A stretch of 64,000 nucleotides of DNA from Anadara kagoshimensis (lineage: Eukaryota > Mollusca > Bivalvia > Arcoida > Arcidae), in NCBI GenBank assembly GCA_021292105.1, contig CM037870.1, positions 16,029,234 through 16,093,233 of the forward strand, given 5' to 3'. Below the pieces are notes generated by a model. That model did no database searches, had not been told where the DNA came from, and saw only the letters and a program-made list of their open reading frames with translations. Position numbers and translations under genes: made by a program. This document shows, piece after piece, positions 11,003 to 22,127 of this stretch. Numbering within the stretch: position 1 is the stretch's first letter; the number at the start of each line of letters is the position of its first letter.

Positions 11003-11679
11003 GTAATTCAAAATATACATTTAAAATAGTGAAAGTATTTGACATTACATAAAGCTCTATGTACCTTTTATTGTCAATTTCAGTTGTACAGGTGGCGAAT
11101 GTAGCTCGCTAAACAGGAAGTGCTTACCCATTCGGAACACTCGGCTCATGTGTTTAACCAAATCTGTTCACTTTTCTTTTTTGGGGATTGTTGTTTGGAC
11201 ATGGATTGGTATGTTTATTTTGGATTAAGAAACAATTAAGATTTAACGTGTTTAATCCGCTAATAATCTAAGAGTCAAAGTTCACAAGCTGCGGAATAAA
11301 TATCTAGGTTGCAAAGCCGCAGAGGGGCTTATTCAATGCATGTGCACGACAATTTGTACGTTATAGGCATTCCGCTTTAAGAAAAGGAAAGGCATGGGGT
11401 CCTTCGGAAGGGACCTTAAAAACCTATGCCACGTGTAAAGGTATGCATGGCACGTTAAAGAACCCTCGCTCACTGCACATTGCCTGCATTGCAAAGATAA
11501 AAAATTCTGTCACTTCATCTGTAGAGAACAAGATGTTGACGACGAGATTCTAAACTGGGGACAAGATATAAACTTAGGGGAACAAGATACTAGCTCGAAG
11601 GGTCAAGATATTAACTTGAGGGTCTCGATAGAAATGAAATATTCTTCACTTGGACGTAAACCATTCAATAAATAAAAAA

Positions 11680-11710
<31 letters not shown>

Positions 11711-14700
11711 AGAAGAAAGAAATAAAGAAATTATTTGATATATTCTGCATTTTCAAGTAATATACAGTCAGTGGCACTATGGCTACATCAGTTTACTTGA
11801 CCTTTTTTCTGTGGGGAGCAAATGGGGTTCGCCGCTGTACAACGTCATGTCCCCTTACGATTTGGCCAACACTTATTTCAAATGAATCGGAATCGCAAAA
11901 GATTTCGCTTTCCCGTAAAAAGGTGTTATTCAGGGAAATTTTTACGTTAACGGTTTCCAAAACGTTCCGCACACGCGTTAAAAAGTATTTATCACGTGAT
12001 ACAGTAGCAAACCATATCATAAATGGGCTCTTGTTACCTATTGATCATGTGCTCCATCAAATCCACTGAAATGGATATTTTATGAATGCAAATTACGTTA
12101 CAATGCATGTGATATGATGGCTACCAAACGAAATCACGGAATCATTAAATAGCAATGACGTCACCGGGAGTAAATTTAAACAACAGAACAGCCGTGGATT
12201 ATCGTTTGATATTACACAATTTTCTCCTTCTTTCATATAAAAAAATACGAGTAACGATGTAATATAATGTTAAACAAAACAAACATTCAAATCAATGTCC
12301 AAATCACAATCCCAAAGGCAAAGTAAAAACTTTTACACTAACCCGTGAAATCCACCAGGTGAGCGAGACCGGATGCTTCTAAAGGTGAAGCATTTCGTTT
12401 TTAGCTAGCTACACCCGCGACGTGTATAATCAAAATTGATTGTGTGAAAGAAACATGGAAATATGGAACGCGAAATATATTCAGGGTAATCCTGGACACA
12501 GAGAAATCATACTTATCAACAATACTGTGGTGGAGACCATAAAACGTAGTGAGGGTCTTGATAGGCCTAGCTAGTTGAATGATATAATAATTGATATTAA
12601 ATGGGATTTTTTTATGGAAAACGTCAATGTAAGCGATTTCATATGTAATAACAAAAATAGTTCCGCATAACTTATTTATAGATATTCTGATTAATCCCAT
12701 AAGGTGTAACTAGCTAGACAGGAGGTACTTTCCCTTCCGGAGCACCCAGCCTCACTTCCCTAGTGGTGGAAGTTCAAGTGCTTCATTTAATTTGCCAGTT
12801 TTCAAAGTTTTTACTTTGCTTTTGAGATTGTGATTTTGACCTGGACTAATATGTTTATTTTTATATAATATCGATTGATTCTTTTTCAGAAACTAAATTG
12901 TTGGGATACTGGAAAATGGTTTGTGCCATGGCCATGGAAAAAAGTCGTGGTGGAAATAAATCTGTCAGTTAAGAACACTTCATTGCATCCACTCAATGAG
13001 TCTACTGCACATGTGATGACATCTGCCTCCACTATTCCAAAATTAATGTCTAGAAGACACATACCATACAAAGGCTTAAGTAAGTACAAATTCATATCAA
13101 AGTGTCAAAAATAAACATGCTGATCCATGTCTGAACCACAACCCAGAAGCACAGTAAAAAACTTTAAAACTGACAAGTTAGGTTAAACACATGAACTTCC
13201 ACTAGGTAAGGCTACCAGGGAAGTAGGGCCGGGTGCTCTGGAAGGGTAAGCACTTCCTGTTTTGCTAACTACACCCGCTACGTGTGTAATCAAAATTGAG
13301 TGAAAGGAACATAGACCTACCGGTATAGGACATCAAACATATCCAGGACAATCCTGGACACAAAGATTTAATACCATGTTTCCGAAAATCAGATTCGGTG
13401 AATAAGTATTTCTCGTCAGCAGTTATTTTGTGTATCCAAAATTAACTTGGATGTATTTGTCTTCCTATAGCTCCATGTTTGTTTCATTCTGCAATTTTAT
13501 TTCACTTGTCAGGTATTGCTATTGCTAGAGTGTGCCTACTCTTCCGGAGCAGCGGTCTCATCTTGCTAGTGAAGTTTACATGTTAAACCAAATTTGCCAC
13601 TTTTCAATGTTTTTACTTTGGATTTTAACATGGACCAATATGTTTTTTTGATTATATCAATATATATTTTATCATATGTTCAAGTACATTTATATTACTT
13701 GCACATATGTTCTAGATTCTCCTAATTTGATATTGTTACCATTGGCTTCAAGATCAAAACAAATATTTTTGTTTTATTTATAATTTAACATTTTTACTTT
13801 TCTTTTTTTAAAGTAAGATTCATACATGTGCCATTTTTGTCACTAGATTAAACCATAGAAAATCTTGGTTAGGGGTCATATATTAGCCCAATCTTTATTC
13901 TTGTTAAGACCTATTTTTTTGACAATTTCCCGAATGGATTTGAGACATGGATTTGTATTTTTTAATAATTTATCGATTAGATTGAGTGTAAGGCATATTA
14001 TTCCCAGGTCAGCCCCTAGGGTCTTCATGGTTGTCTTAGCGTAAGCATGCTGATTTTTAAGAAAAAAAACAATCTTAATACCAAAATCACCGTGATTATG
14101 ATTTTATGTCTGTAAAACAAACGGTTACAAAAGAACGTGTAGTACAACGCTTTTATTTTGTATTTGCATTAAATGTTTTTTTCTAATTTTAATCAAGACC
14201 TTTTAACATTTTTGTCGTCATCACAATTGATAAGTATGTTTCTGTATCCAAAATTGCCCTGGATATACTTGAGGTCCGATAGTTTCCTATTCCTTTCATG
14301 CTGAATTTTTATTTCATACATAACTAGCTTAACAGGTGCTTACTTTTCCGGATCCGGACTCACTTTCCTGGTGGAAGTTTACATGTTTAACAGTTTAAAA
14401 GTTTTTACTTTGTTTTAGTATTGGACATTGGCCGACATATGTTTGTCTTAATAATATATTCAGAACTCTCAATATTTTTGTTTTTCTTATTTCGTTTTGG
14501 TGGTTTTATTTTTTATCCCACGTCTTTCGATGAAAGAGTGGATTGTTAAATTAGAAGTTCCGTCAGCCCATACAATTCCTTTCTCGAGTAAAAACATGAA
14601 GCACTTTTTTACGAAACTTGTTGTAAACCATCAACATTGGTAGGAGATGCGTATTTCATTAACCCGAGTTAGTTTGCTCATTTTCCTTTGAGTCATGACC

Positions 14701-17700
14701 CTTCACTGAAAATAAAATACATATTTTACACCACTAGACGGCCATTTCGGAATAATTCCTTATTGACCGGGAATTCTAATTCACTAAATTTGCTTTTTTA
14801 TTTTTCGACATGTTTTTTTGTTTCAGTTAAAATGCCTACAAATTTGTACTATGGGGATAGAATTCCAGAATATTGTTTAGGAAACTATGTATATGAAATA
14901 GATTACAAAGAAGATTTTTCAAATTATGCCAAAAGTACTAACAGAGAGAGGAAAGTTAAATTTCTTCTTGTTCGTCGTTCTGTCTGCATTCGTACATACA
15001 CAGTTTCCCCTTTCATTAATTCTGAATGTCGTTGGAGAGTAAACGTATCAATTGGAAAAGAAGTTCTTATGGTAAGTAAAATGAATTTACTTTGTACTCG
15101 AAATTATTTTTGAAGGTGCTTAACCTCCCAGAGCACGCAGCCTCACTTCCCTGGTGGAAGTTTGTGTGTCTAACCTGACTTGCCAGTTCCAAAGATTTTA
15201 CTTTGCTTCTGGATTGTGATTCGGATATGGATTAGTATGTTTGTGTTTTTTATTTTTGACAAAACTACCGGACGGCATCTATCATGAATGGCAGAAACTT
15301 CTTTATCTTATTAAACGATTCATCGTTTAAAGGGAATTGAATACCAGTGAATCAAAATGTAATTCCACAGATTTGTTATGCTATAAAATATCTTTGAAAA
15401 TTAGTCATTGCATTGATGATTGATTGAATTTGGTTTAGCGTACCAAAAATATTTCACTTATACAAAGACGTCACCGGCTATATGCTTTTTTAACTTTGAA
15501 GTGCGCTCAGGGCAATGTGCAGGGAGGGTTCTGCCTTGACACGGGGCAGCGTTTTAAGGTATCTTTCATTGGACCCAGTGACTTTCATTTTCTAATGCCC
15601 AGTGCTTGGCGAAAGAAAAATCGCTACCTATTTTCAAGTTTTGATCAGACCAGGCGGAGTTCAAATTCACAATCTCCCAAAAATGGAACAAGTACTCTAC
15701 CAATTGAACTACCGTGGCAAATTTAATTTTATAAAAAGGTGGCAATTGTTTAAAAAAGTAATCCGTTTAGTTTTCCATTCTAGAACAAAGTCATTCCTGT
15801 CTATAAAGGCCGACGTGTTATCCAGTAAAAAGTGACTTTTTTGGGCATGTAGTCTTTACACACAAGCTCAAATACCACTTAATATTAGCCTTTATAAGCA
15901 GGCGGAATTGTATAAAGGTGGCTTTAATGTACATTTTTATTAAACAACACAACAATATTCTTTTAAAACTCGTGTAATAGGTTATCACGTCGGGCCAAAA
16001 ATGGAACATTTGGACTAATGCCGTTTTGCGATCTGGTCATGATGCTTGCATTTATATACAATAGTGGTAAGTTCTTGGGTGACTGTGGAAACAAAAGTGT
16101 CCAGAGAAAACAACTAACCTGTTACTGTATCAATTCATAATGGTTATTTAATTTTTTTCATGTTTTAGGTTCTCAGGTGTATGAAAACTTATTATTTTTG
16201 GTGTTTACCAAAAGAATGGATTAAAAAATCTGGTGAATTATTGGAAATTTCTTTCGAATCTGTGGATAACAGGACTCAAGCCCTGTCTTATTCAATTAGG
16301 ATAACAACTAATGAATCTTATGCCGCATATGGTCAGTATAGATGTCCTTATGATACAACTACAGCAACAACGCCGAAAAGTAAGTAACTGATCATGAATT
16401 GGTGTGTTTATTTTTTAACTCAAATAAATTAATTGATTGATTGATCGACTGATTGAATGGAATATGACGTCCCAGTCAAAAACATTGTGCTTATATCTAG
16501 ACGTCACCAGTTAAAGGTTAAATGTCAGAAATTTCGACATTTGCAGTGCTTTGATGCAATATTCAGGGCCTAGCGTGACACGTAACATTAGGTATTAAGG
16601 TCTCTTTCGAAAGACACCGAGTCTTTCTTTTCTAAAAGTCAAGTGCTTAGCCAAAGAACAATTACTACATATTTCAAGTCTTGGCCAGACCTGGCTCAGG
16701 GTACATAAATCATTGACGGGGTACAAGGGGCCGTGAAACCTGCCAAAGCCGTGTATAACTTATAATGTATTGTCTTTTTGGTTAACGAAATCCTGGGAGA
16801 TGCTTAGTTTAACAGTCTAGAAACTAACCCTGTAGTTGCAATTATCCATACACCACTGTTTAAATATTTTTAGCACTTGATCGACTTTTTTCGGAATAAA
16901 TTTAATAAAATTAGTATAAATGTACTCAACTTACAATTTTTTACATTTTTTTTCCAGCTAGGGCAGCAAATAACATCAATGAATCAAAATGGCAGCCCAA
17001 AACTCACAACTTTGCATATTTCTTCGTTCCATTTGTAGCCGTAGTTAGTCTGACGATAGTTTGTGTTTGGCGTCTTCTTAGATTAAAACAAAAGCGCCGT
17101 TTGCAGCATCTTTTTCAAAGGACAGATTCATTACCCGGTTTGTATAATACTATTGTATGTTAACTATTGAAACCGTTTTCATTTTGCAGCACAAGACGGG
17201 CGTTTTGGACTAAAATGTTTCTCATCAGTAATGCTTTAACTTTAACCTTTAAGAAAAAATAAAATGCTATGGAATTTATTCTATGGACCAGAAACACAGA
17301 AGATGTATCGTCACTGTGGTTTTTGACGTGCATTTATATAGTAGGCACACACCTAAACACTGAAAGTTCTATGTACTAAAACCATTTCCGAAGAAAGTTT
17401 ATTGGTCACTGTCGGATTTAGTTATACTGTATAATGCTTATATTTCGCTATGGTTTTATTTTCGCTATATTCGCGGTAAAGTGTATTCCAGCGAAAATTA
17501 AACCACCGTGAATAGACACTGCTATTACCAGCCCATTAATCTTGCTAGAGTCGTTTTCCTTGAATCAGATAAGACGCGAAAATATGACACCGCGAATACA
17601 CTAGTCATCGCCAAACCGCGAACATTTGACACCGTGAAAATAAAGGAATATACAGTAGTTGGCTTTTATGGACAACTTTTATGCTAAGTTCATTTAACAT

Positions 17701-19541
17701 TCTCGTTAATTATGGAAAATACAAAGCTACCAATTGAACGATGCAGGACCTATTCGACTCCTTGTTCTTTTTATTTACAAAATTGTTTACTGGGTGATAT
17801 TGAAAGCATAGGCTTATCAAGTCCCCTGAAAACGTTTTATGGCCGCCATCACTATATCGTTGATAAGTATGTTGTTTCTGCATCCCAAATTATCCTGAAC
17901 ATAGTTGACGTCTTATAGTTCGATGTTCCTTTTATTCGTAATGTTGTTTACTTATGAGACAGGTTTAATATAACTAGCAAATAAGGAGGTGCTTAACCCT
18001 TCTGGAGCACCCGGTCTCGATTCTCCGATGAAACTTCACGTGTTAAACTCAATTTGCCAGTTTTTACTATGCTTTCGGATTGTAATTTGGACATGGATTA
18101 GTTGTTTTTTTCTGATAATCTTTTTCATGATTTCTGTTTCTGTTACTAAACAAAAAAATAATAATATTTAAATATTATCAAATTGGATTTGCACAAAAGT
18201 CTAAAAATCTACAATCAACACGTTGATGGTACACGAAGATGGTAGACGAATGGTTTACATTATTGTTTTAAACATTGTTATGTAATTTTTGTCATCCTTC
18301 AATATATATCTCGTCGCGATGATAGTGATTGGTTCACTTGCCGGGGTACGTAGAATTCAGTTCGGATATCATAAACGCACACGACGTTTAGCGGTAAGAG
18401 GGAAGTAACTCGTACGTTGTGTATACAAACATGGCGACAACGTACATAAGTCTCACATTAACAGACCAATACTGCTTTAAAGAGTGACGTAGACATATAT
18501 ATTTGTTCTGCTAAATGTATTGTTAAGATTTTGTTTTTTGAATTTGAAATCATGCTTGTCTTGCATTGCAAAAGTGTAGAACGGTAAACAAATATGACAA
18601 TAACGTACACAAGTCGCACAAAATACCAAATCAAAGTTATAATATCATACTATTACCACTTTGAAGGGTGATAAAAAGATATACGGGTTTTTGCATATTA
18701 CAGTCCCATGTACTCTGTCAAAAATCATGTACATCAGTGTATATTAATGCTCGGGGTACACAAATCTGACGGGATACATGGGACATTGTAACCTGCCAAA
18801 ACCCTATAACTTACAACGTCGCTGTTCTAATATATTGTCATTCATTGCTCAAAACGTTACTGATTTATCCACTCCTTACGAAGAAAGAACTGTAAATCAA
18901 ATTTTAAGACCCTTTCGTCCGTTTGCCTTTCAGAAAGGGGGTATTAAACTCCTGTCTTTCTGTCCGTCTAGACGCCTCTTGTCCTGTTCAGATTTATTCT
19001 CCACAACTATGAGGCACTATTCTACGAAACTTGGTGCAAAGCATCAACATAGATAGGCGATGCGAACGCATATCATAGTATGATTTGGTTGGCTGTTTTT
19101 TTCTGGGAGTTACGGCTCGTTGAACATAAGAGTAAATCACAAAAAGTACCCATTGGTTCCCAATTCATCTAATTTGCTTTTTGTGTTAATAATATTCTTT
19201 CTTTTAATCTAGGTTCTTCTACCCCCTCAACCAATCCTGCCTATAGAAGACATCATCCTGTTATGGACCCCGCTTCATCCTCAGAGCCTAACGAATCAAC
19301 ACAGCTTTACAATAACCGAGTCGTGAACCCTGCTTTATTTGAACCTGGCGAATCAACACAACTCAACAATCGCCGATTCGTGAACCCTGCTTCTTTTGAA
19401 CCTGGCGAATCAACACAATCACACAATGACCAACCACCCAGTTATGATGACATTTTGACAACATTACAACGACCTGGCCTTTTGGCGATATTACCACCGC
19501 CGCCTTCATATGAAGAGGCTTTGGACATGACTGTTGATTAA
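10743..19541 (+). CDS. Gene B: PPxY-tailed single-pass membrane protein, near complete
   Basis: Six exons (10743-11002, 12890-13079, 14827-15071, 16169-16379, 16958-17137, 19213-19541), all GT-AG and in phase, encode about 471 residues. The signal-peptide exon expected upstream, as in gene C, was not identified, so the true start is unknown. Ectodomain: module 1 (exons 1-2 of this list) and module 2 (exons 3-4), each with Cys residues and a W-x2-P-x2-W motif, several N-glycosylation sequons and a Thr-rich stalk. Then a transmembrane helix, a basic segment, and a tail with QPPSYDD and PPPPSYEEAL. The tail also carries a threefold repeat around EPGESTQ not found in A or C. Location is inferred as the plasma membrane or endosomal membranes. 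Function unknown; WW-domain binding by the tail is the only specific inference. Confidence 0.85.
11080..11720 (+). mobile_element. Family 1 forward piece, then SINE-1 body with (AAAT)n tail
   Basis: Family 1 at 11080-11240. From about 11365 a diverged SINE-1 body, ending with CTTGGACGTAAACCATTCAA and an AAAT tetranucleotide run (11665-11710). In gene B intron. Confidence 0.6.
12268..12868. repeat. Family 1 reverse and forward copies upstream of gene B exon 12890
   Basis: Reverse copy 12268-12570, forward copy 12700-12868. The forward copy ends about 20 bp before the exon. Confidence 0.75.
12890..13079 (+). CDS. Gene B ectodomain module 1, second exon
   Basis: Acceptor TTCTTTTTCAG ends at 12889; donor GTAAGT at 13080. 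Encodes LNCWDTGKWFVPWPWKKVVV and two sequons (KNTS, NEST). It is bracketed by inverted copies of a dispersed repeat (12700-12868 and 13104-13395), an arrangement also seen at the matching exon of gene C. Confidence 0.85.
13104..13655. repeat. Family 1 reverse then forward copies downstream of gene B exon 12890-13079
   Basis: Reverse copy 13104-13395 starts 25 bp after the exon; forward copy 13405-13655 follows, making a large inverted repeat. Confidence 0.75.
14195..15250 (+). repeat. Family 1 forward copies flanking gene B exon 14827-15071
   Basis: Forward copies at 14195-14455 and 15108-15250. A further dispersed repeat (ACGAAACTTGTTGTAAACC, then ATCAACATTGGTAGGAGATG) at 14560-14665 recurs at 18890-19065 before the last exon. 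Confidence 0.65.
14827..15071 (+). CDS. Gene B ectodomain module 2, first exon
   Basis: Acceptor TTTTTTGTTTCAG ends at 14826; donor GTAAGT at 15072. Encodes PEYCLGNYVYEIDY, then RSVCIRTYT, SECRWRV and KEVLM. Phase 1 in, phase 0 out, as for the corresponding A and C exons. Confidence 0.9.
15425..15722 (-). mobile_element. SINE-1 copy, reverse
   Basis: Tail near 15440-15480 (rc CTTATACAAAGACGTCACC) and head near 15700-15720. Followed by a partial MITE-C (15788-15935). Confidence 0.7.
15788..15935. mobile_element. MITE-C, partial
   Basis: CCTGTCTATAAAGGCCGACG at the left, GGCCTTTATAAGC-like motifs inside, terminal CAGT lost. In the gene B intron between 15071 and 16169. Confidence 0.55.
16169..16379 (+). 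CDS. Gene B ectodomain module 2, second exon with Thr-rich stalk
   Basis: Acceptor CATGTTTTAG ends at 16168; donor GTAAGT at 16380. Carries VLRCM, WCLPKEWIKKSGELLEISFE, NRT and NES sequons, YRCPYD and TTTATT. Same 211-nt length as in gene A. Confidence 0.9.
16420..16703 (-). mobile_element. SINE-1 copy, reverse, headless
   Basis: GACGTCCCAGTCAAAAACAT and TATATCTAGACGTCACCAG at the tail side, TTCAAGTCTTGGCCAGACC at the body side; adjoins a (TTGA)n run near 16430. Confidence 0.65.
16958..17137 (+). CDS. Gene B transmembrane exon
   Basis: Acceptor TTTTTTTCCAG ends at 16957; donor GTTTGT at 17138. Hydrophobic core FAYFFVPFVAVVSLTIVCVW followed by RLLRLKQKRRLQ, so the C-terminal side is predicted cytoplasmic by the positive-inside rule. 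Confidence 0.85.
17426..17655. mobile_element. MITE with TACTGTATA ends
   Basis: Imperfect terminal inverted repeats TACTGTATAATGCTTATATT and the inverse of AAAATAAAGGAATATACAGT, with several CGCGAA motifs inside; about 230 bp, in a gene B intron. Confidence 0.6.
17800..18115 (+). repeat. Family 1 forward copy, near full length
   Basis: From AGGCTTATCAAGTCCCC through AGGAGGTGCTTAACCC to GGACATGGATTAG. In the gene B intron before the last exon. Confidence 0.75.
18300..19210 (+). other. Rest of last gene B intron: unexplained, mostly dispersed-repeat-like
   Basis: A duplicated segment around CGACAACGTACATAAGTC (18430) and CAATAACGTACACAAGTC (18600), then the ACGAAACTTGGTGCAAAGC repeat near 19030. 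No coding exon seen. Confidence 0.4.
19213..19541 (+). CDS. Gene B terminal exon, PPxY tail with internal repeats
   Basis: Acceptor CTTTTAATCTAG ends at 19212; stop TAA at 19539-19541. Begins with the family motif NPAYRRHHPV, followed by three imperfect copies of a unit around NPA-x-FEPGESTQ, then QPPSYDD and LPPPPSYEEAL. The repeat makes this tail longer than those of A and C. Confidence 0.9.
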
Positions 19542-19678
19542 AGAAGTACATGAATTCAGAACAAAAATCGATGGCTAATTTTTCCACCATCGAGTTGGCA
19601 CAGTCAGCTTAAACCGTCTTGTTGAGGATAGCTTTTGTTAGTAAAGGAGAACATATGGAATGAGAGGAACTGTAGCTA

Positions 19679-19700
19679 GTGATGTATGACGTCAAATAAA
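19679..19700 (+). promoter_or_regulatory. Gene B 3' UTR: shared CRE-containing motif and AATAAA
   Basis: GTGATGTATGACGTCA (19679-19694) runs directly into AATAAA (19695-19700), about 150 bp after the stop: a plausible polyadenylation signal for gene B. The motif repeats in the gene A 3' flank. Confidence 0.5.
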
Positions 19701-19701
19701 A

Positions 19702-21262
19702 AAGTATTCACATGAACAAACTGCCATGAATATCTTGCACAAATATGCGGGGACGCCGAGTGGTTAAGGCGTAAATGACGAAATTAATTTTATCGCATCT
19801 CACTGATGTGTATTTCAAAATGCCGGATCTTTCCAGCATGAAATAATTTACTGATAGTAATGTGGGCTTGGTATAGTATACCTCATAAATATTGAGATTT
19901 TAAAATTTTGAAAAACCATTCCTAATTTGTAAATAATATATTTTCATAACAAATATATATCTATTAACAAAGGGGCAATTGAAATTAATGAAATATAAAA
20001 ACAGTTTTACAATGACAGCCCCTAAATGTTAGAAAAAGGGGCCTCAATCCGATAGGGATCAGTACCTTAAAAATAGCCTAGGTATTTTAATGTCATGAGT
20101 AAAGTCCCAAAATTATACAATCTATACCTGTTTTACATGCATTAAATCGGTACTGTGATTACATAAACAGTCTTTGAAATCCTTTATCGGGGTTGGTTTT
20201 GGACTATAACGCAATAAGTCCAAAATATCCTCATTTTCGGCCGCAGCCACCTAAAATAACTGTTCAACATGACAATTTTGACATTATCCCTCTGAAAAAT
20301 CTAGCAATTTGTAGTCATTATCCCTCTGAAAAATGTAGCAATTCTGTTTGTTACACAAGAATTAACTCTACCTCTTAATTTCATCAAGTTTCAATGTTTC
20401 TAGCTCCGATTTAAACTTTTAATGGTCAGATAAGCAAGCCTCGTCATTCCAGCCAGGTCATTTGTCAATTTTTGGGGGTCACCCAACTCCTTTCTATTAT
20501 TGAATTACAAAATCTGTCTCAATATTCCAAGCAACCAAGTATACAGTTGAAAAGATATATTCAGCTGTTAAGCTATAATTTTTGATTTAAGTATTTCTTT
20601 ATAATAGACTTTAAAAAGGGCTTTGTTTGACCGAAACCACCAAATTTGCTATCTAGAAGACGACCGGAAGTGCTAAAACAAGGGGAAATAACTCTCAATG
20701 CAGAAAAAGGTCCGTTTATTTGCAGCATTAATCCCCTTATATTTCCCGAGATTTAAACACGTTTTATTATTGAAAATATAGATTGAATAGCAATAGATAG
20801 GAACGTATTTTTAATTTGCAAGTTTTGCGATACATGTACATTAAAGCGCAACAGGTCATATAAACACAGTCACACGCACACACCCACACATGCATATATA
20901 CATTCCGTAAATACAATGGTTTACGTACGAAAACATGTAATGCGTGCGTGCGAGCTAGCGTGTGTGTGAGAGAGAGAAAGAGAGAGAGATTTAACTGCCT
21001 TAGGAATTTGCTCAATTGTTATCACCATTTTGACCATAGTCTATTTATGTTTGTGGACTTGGCGTATTGCTTTGTTAATATAACTTACTTGTTAACGAAC
21101 ATGTCATATATTTACATTTATAATATTGTTATTTGTTTATATAATTATATTGATATTCGTTAAAACAACCTTTATATGATCCCTATTTACATCATATAGA
21201 CTCTTCTATGTTTATAAACACTTTGCCAAACTATTGCTGACGGACTTTATATTTTTAAACTT
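19702..21262. other. Gene-free stretch after gene B
   Basis: A SINE-head-like fragment GGGGACGCCGAGTGGTTAAG at 19749, a GGGGAAATAACTC motif near 20680, CA/GA-rich runs at 20868-20990, otherwise AT-rich DNA. No convincing gene. Confidence 0.4.
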
Positions 21263-21915
21263 GTTTATATTGATATCGATATTTTGACGTCTATTTATAT
21301 TATATCAATTTATTAATGTCCTGAAAATGTTTGATATCGATGTATTTACATTTATTTATATCGATATATTGACATTTGTTTATATTAATATCGATATTTT
21401 GATATTTGTTTATATTAATATCGATATATTGATATCCGCTTATATTAATATCGATATTTTGATATTTGTTTATATTTGTATCGATATATTGATATTTGTT
21501 TATATTAATATCGATATTTTGATATTTGTTTATATTAATATCGATATATTGATATACGCTTATATTAATATCGATATATTAACATTTGTTTACACTTATA
21601 TCGATATATTATCATTTGTTAATATAAATATCGATATACTGACATCCGCTTACATTTATATCGATATATTGACATTTATTTATACTTATATCGATATATT
21701 GACGTCCGTTTATATAATTATCGATATATTAACATTTGTTTATATTTATATCGAAATATTAACATTTGTTTTATATTAAAATCGATATATTGGCATTTGT
21801 TTATATTTATATCGATATATTGATATCCGTTGCTATTAATATCGATATATTGACATCTGTTTATACCTATATCGATAAATTGACATTTGTTTATATTTTT
21901 ATTGATATATGGATA
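21263..21915 (+). repeat. 30-bp tandem array with TATCGATA in nearly every unit, about 22 units
   Basis: Unit of exactly 30 bp around TATCGATATATTGACATTTG then TTTATATTAA. Because 30 is a multiple of three, it stays open for 150 codons (21327-21779) with a decapeptide repeat; this is judged non-coding. Confidence 0.9.
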
Positions 21916-22127
21916 CATTTCTCCTTGTTTGTATTTATATTTTTAGTTTACACCCAAATATTTATACATATATCTTTTCAGAACTCAAGATATGTTCAAA
22001 TCGACGCAGAATGCACATAATTAGTTTCGTATTCATAATGGTCGTCTTATTTGCTTTGTTATTAGTTACGCATTATGTCTTAGTTCTACACTTTCATCAT
22101 ATAATTGGGTCTATGATATAAGAAGTA

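Noticed and set aside
11779-12069. 96-codon ORF with an ATG start
   Set aside because: It sits in a gene B intron, an almost equally long antisense ORF overlaps it, and no family feature or splice context is seen.
21327-21779. 150-codon ORF with a repeating decapeptide
   Set aside because: It arises because the 30-bp array unit is a multiple of three and lacks in-frame stops; there is no splice or start context, and the opposite strand is open in part too (21718-21918).
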